Shown here piece after piece: positions 33,203 through 44,425 of a stretch of DNA of 64,000 nt. The DNA lies in the NCBI GenBank assembly GCA_030522415.1, contig CM060121.1, forward strand, positions 6,290,476 through 6,354,475. The letters are read 5' to 3'. Made by a program: the position numbers and the translations under genes. The notes below the pieces were generated by a model, which made no database searches, was not told the DNA's origin, and saw nothing but the letters and a program-made list of their open reading frames with translations. This DNA is from Channallabes apus (Eukaryota > Chordata > Actinopteri > Siluriformes > Clariidae). Positions within the stretch are counted from its first letter, which is position 1. Every line of letters starts with the position of its first letter.

Positions 33203-34153
33203 CTGAATAGAAAGGAAAAAGTGGGGGAGTCTTTTTGTTAATTACCATTTAAACACACCTCTCATGTAAACTTCATTGCATTATGACACAAAATCTGGAA
33301 TTCAGTGCTTTGGTACTATGTCTAAATACAGAAATAAAATTTCATGCCGTATTTATAGTTTGTAATTTGTTTAGAGGAAAACATATTTAAAAGTAAAAAA
33401 AAATAATTAAAAAAAGATTCAACTACACAAACTGAGAACTCGATAACAGATAAACCTTTACCAAAAAAGAGGAGTATTTAAATACCATGTGTAGACATAA
33501 ATAAATGTAGTCATATATATTCATTATGTTAACAATGATTAAATATATATTAATTTTAAGGCTAAAAATTATAAACAATTAAAAGACATAACCATAGATA
33601 ACGTGACTATAATAAGATAATGTGATATCATCATGAGAGTGTACGTCACTAAAGTTTGAAACTGGACATGATTCCTTAAACACACAGTAGATAAGCAAAT
33701 AATCATTAGCAATGGGCTAAACAATGCTGTCCAACCTGGCAAACAATATTGTCTGGTGGTTATAATTGTCTATAATTTTATCCTTTAATTCACAGATTAA
33801 ATGTCGGGCAAACATACAGTATATATATCTGTGTTTCTGTAATGAATGTACAGCATTACATAGGAGATTTTCTTTCTCTTACCTATAGGACAATATTCTT
33901 GCCTAGGAAAAATCTAACTATATTTTTATTAAATATTAATACATTTCTTTAATGTCCTGAAACAGCTTTACTTTATATATTTTTAATCTGATTAATCTTA
34001 GTAGGCACCCTGAGTGTTAGGATTGTGGATTATGGATTTTAGGACAAACTAATGTTTGAACAAAACAATACACAAATTAAATAATACAGCAAACCCCCAT
34101 TAATAAAAAGACTTTTTCCTTCTAAATGAATATCGTTTCTTCATGAAACCTAC
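33203..34153 (-). other. Unit B intron 1
   Basis: AT-rich, aligned in blocks with unit C intron 40734-41499. No exon is seen. Confidence 0.5.
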
Positions 34154-34202
34154 CTGAGGCAGCTCCCATGAACATGAGCAGGATCCCAACGATGTCCTGC
34201 AT
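34154..34202 (-). CDS. Unit B leader exon
   Basis: The ATG at 34202-34200 opens MQDIVGILLMFMGAAS and ends in phase 1 at donor GTAGGT. It joins in frame to the V exon. Confidence 0.75.
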
Positions 34203-35099
34203 TTTATTTCTTGACAAGTCTGGAGAAGAGAGGCAAAAACATCTATAAACCCACAAACTAATTAAGAGAAAGTTTTACAATAATGTTCTCCCTGAAATCT
34301 CTTACACTAACTCACACACACCACAACATTGTAAATCCCATCCCTACCTACATACCCATCAATTGGCAGCAGCCTGTGACCATAACTGAGGTATGAAGGT
34401 GGACACTGAACGCTAATGAGACTTTGCAGGGCTGCTTGGAAGCAACAGACTGGAACCCCTCTGTGAGCCCCATGGAGATGACATAATAATCGACTCCACA
34501 ACAGTGATCCAATCCTTTTTGGCATCACAATGTTATAATGATTATATCTTATTATATAAAGGCTTAGGGATTGTGCAATAGTGAGTGTCATATCTTTTTA
34601 CAGCACAACCTATATTCGTGCATAGTTCAATATGGTGAAATTAAAAATTCATTTCATTTTATCCAGCCATACACACAGACTGAGCAAAAAGTATCTTTTA
34701 AAAAATCTGATAAATTAAAAAAATATTGTTGTCAAAAAACAGATTAAAACTTCTATAGATTAAAAACACAAATACAACAGATTTTTTAAATCCCACATTT
34801 AAAAAACTAATGTCTAGGCAGATAAATTTATGATCAAACTAATTATTGTAAAACACACACACTAAATCTTGTTTACAAATTACAATAAAACATTAATTCC
34901 TAAACATGTGTATATTTGATTTTTTTTATATATATATTTACATTAACAAAAGGGGGGGAAAACTCTTACATTTATTTCTTTTAGATTTTTCATTTATGAT
35001 TAGACCTTTTTAAAAGAATTGTTTCATCACACAATTAAAAGACATAACCATAGATAACTTGACTATAATAAGATGGTCAATTTACCTTAACTCTTAACT
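34203..35099. other. Upstream region of unit B
   Basis: Duplicated at 41549-42310 upstream of unit C. No exon is seen. Confidence 0.45.
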
Positions 35100-35460
35100 T
35101 ACACTGAAACAGAGAAATAAAATCTAATCCCAAGTTGTTTGCAGTATTTGCCATGCTTTATTGCTTTATTACGCGCAGTGCCTGTTCCGTTTTACACACG
35201 TAGGTAACAAAGGCAAAAGAACAAACACGTTTTTTATGAGCGTTTTTGTTGCTATGAAGCTGAAGCTCGGAAGGTTGTATAGAGCAGAGGGGGCGTGTCC
35301 AAATAAAGCCGCTAGTCGAGGCGCGTGTCGGTTCACTGAGAGTCTCGTGACCAATAACGAACGAGGCTTTGCGCTTGCCGGAATCACGTGACTCTTCTAC
35401 TTGATTAACTGAAGGCTCGCGCACCTGGATTATCACTGTTGTGAATCATCATATTGGAGA
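35100..35460 (-). promoter_or_regulatory. CpG-richer conserved upstream segment, possible promoter
   Basis: This patch is GC- and CpG-richer than its surroundings. It carries CACGTG (35385-35391 area) and CCAAT, and is partly conserved at 44990-45300 upstream of unit C (GACGCGCAGTGCCTGTTCCG in both). It lies about 1 kb upstream of the leader exon on the coding strand. The promoter role is an inference. Confidence 0.3.
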
Positions 35461-37504
35461 CTTTTATTCCCAAATAACGATTTAGGATTAAACTTTTTTT
35501 TTTTGCAATTTACAACGAACCATATCTAATAAATTAAGAAGGAAAATGCACAAAAAAACTTTTGGTCTATATTAATGACCTCAATCTATCTAATAAACTC
35601 CAGTTATTGTATCTTAGGTTTTTTGTCCTCTTTTTTTTACCCTCCTCAGTTAATTTTCTTTATTGTGTGTTTTAATCATTTGATTTGTGTACTAAATCCG
35701 TATCACTGGTGAATTCATATAGTTCTGTTCAAATATTCCAAACACTGGCTTGTTAGTTGTATTTGTTCATGTTTATAATAAAGAAAAGGAATTCCCTATA
35801 TGTTGTTCACTTTTAATTTCTGAAGAAAATAAATATCATTTACTTTTCAAATATTCAGAGATGGAGATTATAATAGGTGACTATAACTGGCACGCGACTG
35901 TCAGTGATGAATTTAACCATATTTGCAGATACACGTCTTTTTCTGTCTATTTTTTTTTACACAAAATGTGCCCACTAGATGGCAGTATAGTGAGCCCTTA
36001 AATGAAGCTTCATGAAATTAATCTTTTGGTGAATTAATTGGCTGGGAAGCCTCGACACCTAAATGAGGATTCATCTCATCATCACTAGAAACATATATCT
36101 GGTCAAAATAAGCAATTTAATCTATAATTCTTTGTCCTTTATTGTTGTTGTTTTTTTTGTGTATGTATGTGTGTTATTATTGCTGTAATTGTTATTCTTA
36201 ATTGTATTTAATATGCTCTGTAGTCTTTTGTATTGTCTTAATAAAAAATAAATAAATAAAAAATAAAATAAATAAGCAATTTAAGGGTATTTGCACATTA
36301 TTGTGCAATATAGCTTGATTTTGTTGATTTTATTTCTATACAATAATAATAATCATATAATAATTTTTGTGAGTTAAACCTTTTTTGCAAGGCCATTCTT
36401 ATACTGTATTTCGGTAGCGTTAAAATCTACACTTTTTTAAAAATAAGTATACATTTTGTTCTACAAGACATTCTGAAACCCAACTACAGTCTGTGCATTA
36501 TGTCTCCTCTATCATCACACGCCACAGGCATTACTCTCGTATATTCGGTTTTTTTTTATTTATTATTTTTTAATCGGTCATTTACCATTGTTGCGTTGGT
36601 TCTCTATCAAGACGCGTTTTTCTTACAACCACCCCGTGAAAACAGCGCAGGAAGCACATGATTTGTGTGTGTGTGTGTGTGTGTGTCATACAAAACTGCA
36701 GTATTAAATTAAATTATTTCATTACTAATGTTTATGTAGATTTTTTTTCTACTCTTCTAATCCTCCCCAGATAAAGTCATGGAACGGATCAAATGATAGT
36801 TTCGATACTCGTGCCTGTTTAAATGCATGTGTTTTTTTTTTATGTTTTGTTTCCAAGTTGATCCAAATAAATGTATATTTTGTTAATAAAACTGTTCTTG
36901 AAAATTCGACATATTTTGCAATCAGTTTGTGTGGTAATAAAATCTAAAATTCTTTGAAAAGAATTAAACCATCCAGCTAAGATAAATATGTCGTTGATTG
37001 ATAAAATCTGGATTAAGGATATTTTATTTTATTTTGCTTTATTTATTTCATTTTTATTTTTTAGTTTCCCCCCTGAAGGATTTCCACCGTATTGTGGTCA
37101 GGGGGTTTGTGTGCCTCAGTGACCTTAAGAGCTATACCAGCAGGAGCTTAGTCTTCAAGTGGGACACCCAAGTTGAACAGGTCTGAATGTAGAGGCCTGA
37201 CAAAGTGCAATCCACTTCTCCAGGCACAATCCACGCAGCTAACAACACAATTCAACAAGAATAATACTGTTATTATAAGCATGTGATGTGTACACATGAT
37301 GCCCCCTTCACATTTCTGACTGCCACCCCCATGTGTGCCTGTCTAGAACCGGCCCTGATTCAATCACTGCATTAATCTGAATAAACCCAGGTTGCATATA
37401 AAAGGAATCAGCACTGGTAGCGGTCCATTTTTTATAAAATCTAAAATGAAAAAGCATAAATAAATAACGTGTTGTGTACAGAGTGATCGTAAAAACAATA
37501 CAAC
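35461..37504. other. Non-coding DNA, partly duplicated
   Basis: The part 35440-36420 is a duplicate of 45787-46400 (for example AAATGAAGCTTCAT near 36000 and 46305). A TG tract lies at 36664-36686. No gene is seen. Confidence 0.5.
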
Positions 37505-37620
37505 ACATCAGTGGCGGCTGGTGCAAAAAAAATTTGGGGGGCGCAAACAAAATTAAAATTAAACTTTTAATAATTGCCTGTAAATAGCCATTTATCTGGT
37601 GCTTAAGCATCATTAAAACT
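37505..37620 (+). mobile_element. hAT-like terminal fragment
   Basis: It begins CAGTGGCGGCTGGTGC and continues TTTGGGGGGCGCAAACAAAA. The inverse complement of this pattern ends the insertion at about 45310-45786. The fragment is cut on the right by the mariner derivative. Confidence 0.45.
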
Positions 37621-37623
37621 ATA

Positions 37624-38430
37624 CTCAGCAAAAAAAGAAACGTCCTCTGACTTTCAACTGTTTTTACTTTCAGTAAACTTAATGTGTAAATATTTGTATG
37701 AACACTAAAAGAGTCAACACCATAAGACATGAACTAAAAATGTTTCACAATGTGTCCCTGAATGAAGGGAGGCTCAAAATCAGTCAGTACCAGTCAGTAT
37801 CTGGTGGCCACCAGCTGCTTGAAGTACTGCAGTGCATCTCCTCCTCATGGACTGGACCAGATTTGTCAGTTCTTGCTGTGAGATGGAGGGATTGTGTGTT
37901 CCTGGTGTGACTCGGGCAGTTGTTGTGGCCATCCTGTACCTGTCACGCAGGTGTGATATTCGGATGTACCCATCCTGTGCAGGTGTTGTTATACGTGGTC
38001 TTCCACTGCGAGGATGATCAGTTGTCCTTCCTGTCTCCCTGTAGCGCCGTCTTAGGCGTCTCACAGTGCGGACATGGCGATTTATTGCCCTATAGCCACA
38101 TCAGCAGTCCTCATGCCTCCCTGCAGCATGCCTAATGCACGTTCACGCAGATGGGCAGGGACCCTGCGCATCTTTCTTTGGGTGTTTTTCACAGTCGGTA
38201 GACAAGTCTCTTTAGTGTCCTGCGTTTTTAGAACTGTGACCTTAAATGCCTACTTTCTGTAAGCTGTTAAGGTCTTAACAACCATGCAGGTGCATGTTAA
38301 TTAATTGAACATGCATGGAAAACATTTTTTAAACCCTTTACAATGAAGATCTGTAAAGTTATTTGGATTTGTACAACATTATTGTTGAAATACACAGTCC
38401 TGAAAAAGGGGCGTTTCTTTTTTTGCTGAG
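37624..38430 (-). mobile_element. Non-autonomous Tc1/mariner deletion derivative, copy 2
   Basis: Inverted ends CTCAGCAAAAAAAGAAAC with flanking TA at 37622-37623 and 38431-38432. It is 807 bp and nearly identical to copy 1 at 3606-4427, including the join that removes the catalytic core. Small indels distinguish the copies (for example TATAGCCACATC here versus TAGCCACATC). Confidence 0.8.
37780..38064 (-). pseudogene. Internally deleted Tc1-like transposase frame, copy 2
   Basis: It reads RYRETGRTTDHPRSGRP, then TPGTHNPSISQQ joined to ELTNLVQSMRRRC. The N-terminal start region is shifted out of frame by a 2-bp insertion near 38091. It has no catalytic residues. Confidence 0.65.
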
Positions 38431-38827
38431 TATAGTATAAAATAAATACCATTTAATATGGGACACTGTATTGTTATTATGTCAATAAAGTCCTCACAAC
38501 AACCTCTTCAGGCTTGTGCTATGACCATGGAACAGTAGGTCCATACAACTTTGTAGAAGACTGCATTAAGTTTATATTACATTCTTGTGGAACTTAACAC
38601 CTTTATGGCACATCATCACTTTCTGATGAACAGCACTGTGTTTGCGATGGTATTTACACAAACCCACTGACAATATACTAAGCATGTGATAAGTCCCAGG
38701 TATCCCGTGGTGCGTGGTCTGATTGGACATACTGTAGTAATAACTTGGTTCGATCTCATTAGTCCTGGTGAGAGTATGACCATGTTTGGGATAGAAAATT
38801 AGTGACAACATGACAGGCTAGGAAGTG
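38431..38827 (-). other. Unit C 3' region
   Basis: It aligns with the unit B intron 31540-31900 (CTCACAACAACCTCT, GTTTGCGATGGTATTTACAC). The unit C sequence stops matching where the mariner derivative and hAT fragment begin, before the point where unit B has its transmembrane exon. Confidence 0.5.
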
Positions 38828-39160
38828 GAGCTACACGATTGTGGATGTTGATAAATGAAAATCGATTTTACAATTTCACTTTGGTAGCGCACCGCGAGCT
38901 TCCGCAGTCCTGCAAGTCCCCCCTCAGTGATTTACACGTGGGAAATACGAAATACGACATGGCAGCATGCTCTGATGAAACCAAAGAGCTTGTTCCCAAG
39001 AGAGGCAAGCTTCAGTAATATGGAAATTGTACAAGTTTGAAACTTTAGACATTGAACAAGCCAACGCTCGCTGTAAAATTTGGATGAAATTTGTGTCAAT
39101 TGAAGAAGCAGCACGACTAATTTATGCGTTTCTTGCTAAAAACATGTACAAAGCTTTATT
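38828..39160 (+). mobile_element. BED-type hAT fragment inserted in unit C
   Basis: The plus strand at 38949-39090 encodes AACSDETKELVPKRGKL, then after a frame shift VIWKLYKFETLDIEQANARC. This looks like the N-terminal BED zinc-finger region of ZBED/hAT transposases. It is absent at the matching site in unit B. Stops and a frame shift show decay. Confidence 0.45.
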
Positions 39161-39198
39161 GTTATTTTAAAAATTATTATTTAAATAGACGAACTTAC

Positions 39199-39435
39199 CA
39201 GGACATTTGTGGAGTCTAACGGAATCGCTGTCATGGCTGACATGGTTTTGTACATGACAGGTTACATTTTTCTTATGGATTTTATCCAGTACCAGAGTGC
39301 TACTCCCGTTCTCAAACCAAGTGACGTATCCAGAAGACCAGTTGAAGGAAAGGTTGTCTCCATCAGCCGAACAGTTCACTCTCCAGACCGTAGGAGACAA
39401 GCAGCTGTAAGACACTTTCACTGAGGTCACTGCAG
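39199..39435 (-). CDS. Unit C Ig C2-type domain exon
   Basis: A 237-nt phase 1-1 exon, nearly identical to the unit B C2 exon: VKVSYSCLSP, VNCSADGDNLSFNWSS, STLVLD, VTCHVQNHVSHDS. Acceptor GTAATCTGCAG and donor GTAAGTTCG are kept. No transmembrane exon was found between here and the next unit, so the product may be secreted, truncated, or made by splicing into unit B exons. Confidence 0.7.
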
Positions 39436-39459
39436 CTGCAGATTACAGAAAGTACAAAT

Positions 39460-39825
39460 TAAAATATTGTTGCAAGCAACGATAAGCGGGCCAAAGCACC
39501 CTGCGCCATCGCCTCCTGTTAAGTTGAGCCCAGGACATACAAAGCAATCGTTGTTCGGCTCAATGAGCTCTAAATGTGTACAGAGTTTCGTGTGCATACG
39601 TGCAAGCATGTATGAGCTATGCAGCAAAATCTCATGTGGGGGCCCTTGAGGGTCCCAGGCCACGCGACTCTCAGGCATCCTAATGGCAGCAGATTCCAAT
39701 TTTCATGAGTTTTTGAGCATGTTAAGACCCCCAAAAAGCCCAAAAGAGTGGGAAAAAAATCCTAAGGGAAACAAGAGGGTCCTGCGCACCCTATAGTGCT
39801 TGGGCCCTATAAACTGTCGTTAATC
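39460..39825. repeat. Insertion in unit C intron, unidentified repeat
   Basis: It is absent from the matching position of unit B (ACTGTCATTAATCA there). It has GC-rich runs such as GGGCCCTTGAGGGTCCC (about 39640) and GTCCTGCGCACCC. It looks like an interspersed repeat; the family is not recognised. Confidence 0.4.
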
Positions 39826-40195
39826 ATTTCCACCCTTATGTTTGCTTCAACTCATTAACACAGATAATCTTGAAACTTGACACATACAGCAACTTGTCAA
39901 AAACTTGGTTTATTTTTTTAAGATTTCTTTTAAAACATACATGCTGCACTTATTTTGTTTTTTTACAATCTCATTATAAGTTGCAACATCTGCAAAACAA
40001 AGATTAAGATAATTAAAGATGCCATCAGTTATGTTCTAGAAGATATAAACAGTTATTCCCTAATTTTCTACCTCTTTTAAATGTGTTGTACAATAAATAA
40101 ATTATACTTTTTTTTAATTATTGATTTAAGGATCCTGTCAATTAGTTGTTACTATAAAAAAGGCAACACATTAGAACAAGTGCATTAATATAAAC

Positions 40196-40250
40196 CTGTG
40201 ACCTGAATAATAGCCAGAGCCACTGTCAGAGCTGCTGTTATAGAAAACAT
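40196..40250 (-). CDS. Unit C second leader-like exon
   Basis: The ATG at 40250-40248 opens MFSITAALTVALAIIQVT and ends in phase 1 at donor GTTTAT. It differs from the unit B copy at two residues and stays open. Confidence 0.5.
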
Positions 40251-40397
40251 CTTCAGATGAATCAGGTTTGAGAACTCAGCAGATTCCATTTATTTGTACC
40301 ACAGCTTTAGTTATAGTATAAAGTTATATAGGTGAAATGTTGTAGTGCATTTTAAAACTATAAAGGGTTCGTGTGATTAAACAATGTGTGGTCTTAC

Positions 40398-40733
40398 CTT
40401 CAATGTTGAGCTGGAGAGTATATATGCCTTTATTAGTCCCCTTTGCATCAAAGGTCTGTAAAGTGTACGTTCCATTATCCCTCCTTTGTGTATTGGATAG
40501 TATCAGAGTTTTATTATCATTAACAAACTGCCATCTTTGGATGTACGTTGTTAGTGGGATACCATGGTGAGGCCTATATTTTAAAATTATATGATCGGTA
40601 GATGTCTTGTCTGTGGTCTTTAGTTGAAACATATGCACCAGGGGTATTTGCAAGTGTAGTTTTTGCCCCAGAGCTACATAACACTGATTACTCCCAGTAA
40701 ATCTACAGACAACAGGATCCTGAAACAGCAAAC
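40398..40733 (-). CDS. Unit C Ig V-type domain exon
   Basis: A 336-nt phase 1-1 exon: DPVVCRFTGSNQCYVALGQK, LHLQIP, HIILKYRP, WQFVNDNKTLILSN, RRDNGTYTLQ, GIYTLQLNIE. It is open and homologous to the V exons of units A and B. Acceptor is TTCCTCTGCAG and donor GTAAGACC. The ligand-binding face of this domain would mediate cell-cell contact in the CD2/SLAM manner. Confidence 0.75.
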
Positions 40734-40851
40734 CTGCAGAGGAAGAGAAAAATGGGCGGGATGAAATAAAAAAAAAATCTTTTCAAAATTTAAATAAAAA
40801 AACTGTGAAATCAGCTTAAAGTTATTAGCAAAATAAAGTCTACAAGCTTTA

Positions 40852-40890
<39 letters not shown>

Positions 40891-41499
40891 GTAATTAAAT
40901 ACCATGTGTAGTCAAATAACCATATCCATATTCATTATGTTAACAATGGTTAAACAATGTTAATTCTTTTATGCTGAAAATTGTCAAAAGACGTAACCAT
41001 ACATAACTTCACATACATACACTAAGTTTTAAACTGGACATGATATCTTAAACACACAGTGAGTAAGGAAATAATTATTAGAAATAGGTTAAACAAAGCT
41101 GTCCAACCTGGCAACCTGAATATTTTCTGGTTGTAATTTGTCAATTTTTATCCGTTAATTCACAGGTTAAAGGTCAGTACTGTATATCTGTGTTTCTGTA
41201 GTTGATGTACAACATTACATACCACATTTTCTTTCCCTAACTATAGGACAAAATTCATTGTCAGAAAAAAATATATATATTTTTGTATAATATTAATTAA
41301 TTTCTTTAATGTCCTGAAACAGCTTTACTTTATATAATTTTTATTTGAATAATCTTAGTAGGCACACTGAGTCTTAGGATTGTGGATTATGTATTTTAGA
41401 ACAAATTATTCTTTGAGTTAATTATATAATGCAGAAAACTCCCATTAAAATAAATAACTTTTTCATTCTAAATGAATATCGTTTCATCATGAAACCTAC
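40734..41499 (-). other. Unit C intron 1
   Basis: It contains a GA microsatellite at 40855-40886 and otherwise aligns with the unit B intron. No exon is seen. Confidence 0.5.
40855..40886. repeat. (GA)n microsatellite
   Basis: About 16 AG units. Confidence 0.9.
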
Positions 41500-41548
41500 C
41501 TGAGGCAGCTCCCATGAACATTAGCAGGATCCCAACGATGTCCTGCAT
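41500..41548 (-). CDS. Unit C leader exon
   Basis: The ATG at 41548-41546 opens MQDIVGILLMFMGAAS; phase 1 donor GTAGGT. The encoded peptide is the same as in unit B. Confidence 0.75.
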
Positions 41549-42315
41549 TTTATTTCTCAGCAGGTCTGAAGAAAAGAGGCAAAAACATCTAGAAACCCAC
41601 AAACTAACTGAGGGAAAGTTTTGCAATAACATTATCCCTGAAATCTCTTACACTCACACACACCACAACATGGTAAATCACATCCCTAATTACATACCCA
41701 TCAAATTGCAGCAACCTGTGACCATAACTGAGATGTCTACATGAAGGTAGACACAAAGCTAATGAGACTTTGAAGCAACAGACTGGAACCCCCTCTGTGA
41801 GCCCCATGGAGATGACATAATAATCGACTGCATAACAGACTACATAACAGAGATTATAACCCTTAAAGCTCAGAGCAGGGGTTTTTTTTGGCATCACTAT
41901 TTTTTTAATGATTATATCTCATTATTTAAGGCTTAGAGATGACTGAGCAAAAACTAATTAAACAAATCTTAAACTTTTTTTTTTTATAAAATGTTGTCAG
42001 AACACACACAGAGATTAAACCATATTTACAGAATAAAAACATTTATTCTTAAACAAATACAATAGATTTTTTAAAAACAAAAATCCCATATAAAATAAAC
42101 TGTATTTTCTAGGCAGATATATTTATGATCAGTGAAATTATTGTAACACACACACACTAAATTTTAGAAATTACAATTATAAACATTCATTCCTAAACGT
42201 GTGTACATTTGATTTCAGCAATAAAAACATCAATAAAAAAATTTCATAAAAAACAATATTGTCTAAGTAGATTTCTACATTTATGATTCACCTTTAAATT
42301 AATTGTCTCACACAC
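41549..42315. other. Upstream region of unit C
   Basis: A duplicate of 34203-34970. The LTR element at 42316 is inserted within the duplicated tract. Confidence 0.5.
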
Positions 42316-42687
42316 TGTCACGTTTCCCTCTATGTCTGTGTCGGCCGTGGGTGCGAGGCATGATCGCGGAGGCGAGCTGACGGTTAACAAAGTCCTTTAT
42401 TTTCAATTCTCCACAAAACATAAACAAAACCAGATCACTCCAACACAAACTAAACGTATTTTAACGGTTGCCAGACGCCTGACTGGAGTCCAGCCAGGCT
42501 ATTTATAGAACTAAACATAAACACACTAATCAAATTAACTTCCCTCGGTTCAGGTGATCTTCTACGTCACCTGACCGAGGTGCAAACCGGGAAATGAAGT
42601 CAAACTTTAACAAAAACCAAACTACAACACAAAAGACAACATAAATATAAATGGCGCTCTGGCGCCATCTAGGGGTTAACCGTTACA
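42316..42687 (-). repeat. LTR of non-autonomous element (3' LTR on minus strand)
   Basis: 372 bp, TG...CA type, from TGTCACGTTTCC to CCGTTACA on the plus strand. It is bounded on the internal side by a polypurine tract (TTACCCCCCTCCC on plus). It matches 44593-44953 apart from an 11-bp insertion near 42338 and a few changes. Confidence 0.88.
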
Positions 42688-44407
42688 TTACCCCCCTCCC
42701 AAAAATGCTCCTTCGGAGCATCACCGGAGGCCCCGGACACCCAACCCAATGTTCTACCTTTAGCCTCCTATCCAGGAGGCTGGGTGACGGGGCTGGAGGT
42801 ATGCTCTGCGGCTGCTGGGCTGGAAGCGTGCTCGGCGGCTGCAGAGCTGGAAGCGTGCTCGTCGGCTGCAGAGCTGGAGAAGTGCTCGGCGGCTGCAGAG
42901 CTGGAGAAGTGCGCGGCGGCTGCAGAGCTGGAGAAGTGCTCGGCGGCTGCAGAGCTGGAAGCGTGCTCGGCGGCTGCAGAGCTGGAAGCGTGCTCGGCGG
43001 CTGCAGAGCTGGAGAAGTCACTGCGCTCGTAGACGGCGTGGGAGCGGTCACTGCGCTCGTAGACGGCGTGGGAGCGGTCACTGCGCTCGTAGACGGCGTG
43101 GGAGCGGTCACTGCGCTCGTACACGGCGTGGGAGCGGTCACTGCGCTCGTAGACGGCGTGGGAGCGGTCACTGCGCTCGAAGACGGCGTGGGAGCGGTCA
43201 CTGCGCTCGAAGACGGCGTGGGAGCGGTCACTGCGCTCGAAGACGGCGTGGGAGCGGTCACTGCGCTCGTCGCAGGCGTTGGAGCGTGCAGTGCGCTCGA
43301 CGACGGCCCTGGAGCGTGCAGTGCGCTCGACGACGGCCCTGGAGCGTGCAGTGCGCTCGACGACGGCCCTGGAGCGCCCTCAAAGCCGGGGGGCGGCGGC
43401 AGAACATGTGCGTGGGACAGCGGCTGCTGACATGCTAGCTCGCTGTCCTCGAAGCCGGGAGGTGGCGTTGGAGAGTGCACGGCGCTCGCCTGCAGCGTTG
43501 GAGCGTGCACGGCGCTCAACGACGGCTCAACGTCGTTCTCAAAGCCGGGAGGCGGTGGTAAAACGGGTGCGTCGGACAGCAGCTGTTGACACGCTGGCTC
43601 GCTATCCTCGAAGCTGGAAGGCGGCGGTGCGTTGGGCAGCGGCTGCTGACATGCTAGCTCGCTGTCCTCGAAGCCGGGAGGTGGCGTTGGAGCGTGCACG
43701 GCGCTCGCCTGCAGCGTTGGAGCGTGCACGGCGCTCGCCTGCAGCGTTGGAGCGTGCACGGCGCTCGCCTGCAGCGTTGGAGCGTGCACGGCGCTCGCCT
43801 GCAGCGTTGGAGCGTGCACAGCGCTCAACGACGGCTCAACGTCGTTCTCAAAGCCGGGAGGCGGTGGTAAAACGGGTGCGTCAGACAGCAGCTGTTGACC
43901 CGCTGGATTGCTGTCCTCGAAGCTGGAAGGCGGCGGTAAAACGGGTGCGTCGGACAGCAGCTGTTGACACGCTGGCTCGCTGTCCTCGAAGCTGGAAGGC
44001 GGCGGTGCGTTGGGCAGCGGCTGCTGACACGCTAGCTCGCTGCTGAGTGTTGGCGAGGGAGGAGAAAGCTCCGAGCCCGCTTCGCGGGTCTCCTGGAAGT
44101 GGAGGATCATCTGCTGGAGCTCCTTTACATGCTCCAGCATTTCACTCACCGGCTCCGGAATCCACCACATGAGCTCCTCCTCTCTTTGCTGCTGCTCTGC
44201 CTGGGGTTTTCTTTCCCCCTCGTCACCGCCGTACTTGGGCTTCCTCGCCCTTCTCTTCCGGCCAGTGCGGGGAACCACGTGACCCCGTGCCGCGTCGCCC
44301 CTGAATGGCGTCCGCCGAATGGCGAGCCTGCAGCCCTCCCAGCTTTGTGGTGTCTCTCTCTCTCTCTCCTCGCTGCTCTCTCGCAGGTGCTCCTGCTCCT
44401 CCAGCAA
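42683..44407 (-). CDS. Element-encoded repeat-rich protein, 574 codons
   Basis: The N-terminal ~110 residues are charged (EERERETPQSW, RKRRARKPKYGG, EEELMWWIPEPVSEMLEHVK), with a likely coiled coil in EMLEHVKELQQMILHFQETR. The rest is repeats: blocks with PPGFEDSELACQQPL, AVHAPTLQAS repeats, ten-residue TSAVTAPTPS repeats and nine-residue ALQPPSTLP repeats. The C-terminus is non-repetitive. The long open frame, kept across VNTRs with 30- and 27-bp units (multiples of three), suggests selection on the protein or recency. It could be a gag-like packaging protein. No family is recognised. The stop overlaps the 3' LTR edge. Confidence 0.6.
   Translation of the reverse strand: MLEEQEHLRESSEERERETPQSWEGCRLAIRRTPFRGDAARGHVVPRTGRKRRARKPKYGGDEGERKPQAEQQQREEELMWWIPEPVSEMLEHVKELQQMILHFQETREAGSELSPPSPTLSSELACQQPLPNAPPPSSFEDSEPACQQLLSDAPVLPPPSSFEDSNPAGQQLLSDAPVLPPPPGFENDVEPSLSAVHAPTLQASAVHAPTLQASAVHAPTLQASAVHAPTLQASAVHAPTPPPGFEDSELACQQPLPNAPPPSSFEDSEPACQQLLSDAPVLPPPPGFENDVEPSLSAVHAPTLQASAVHSPTPPPGFEDSELACQQPLSHAHVLPPPPGFEGAPGPSSSALHAPGPSSSALHAPGPSSSALHAPTPATSAVTAPTPSSSAVTAPTPSSSAVTAPTPSSSAVTAPTPSTSAVTAPTPCTSAVTAPTPSTSAVTAPTPSTSAVTAPTPSTSAVTSPALQPPSTLPALQPPSTLPALQPPSTSPALQPPRTSPALQPPSTSPALQPTSTLPALQPPSTLPAQQPQSIPPAPSPSLLDRRLKVEHWVGCPGPPVMLRRSIFGRGVM
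43020..43270. repeat. 30-bp tandem repeat
   Basis: About eight units of TCACTGCGCTCGTAGACGGC plus GTGGGAGCGG, one unit per ten codons of the minus-strand frame. An adjacent 27-bp array lies at about 42825-43015. Confidence 0.92.
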
Positions 44408-44425
44408 TCTGTATTCACAGCTGCG

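Noticed and set aside
35158..35436. Frames of 72-92 codons on both strands in the CpG-richer block
   Set aside because: No family pattern and not conserved in the duplicate upstream of unit C, where the frame is broken by indels.
42651..44046. Long plus-strand frames opposite the 574-codon frame (GCRAGSVL, AVTALVDGVG and RSPAALERA repeats)
   Set aside because: The repeat units are multiples of three and keep several frames open on both strands. The minus frame is chosen because it agrees with LTR polarity, the purine tract, and the non-repetitive ends shared with the 51-kb relative.
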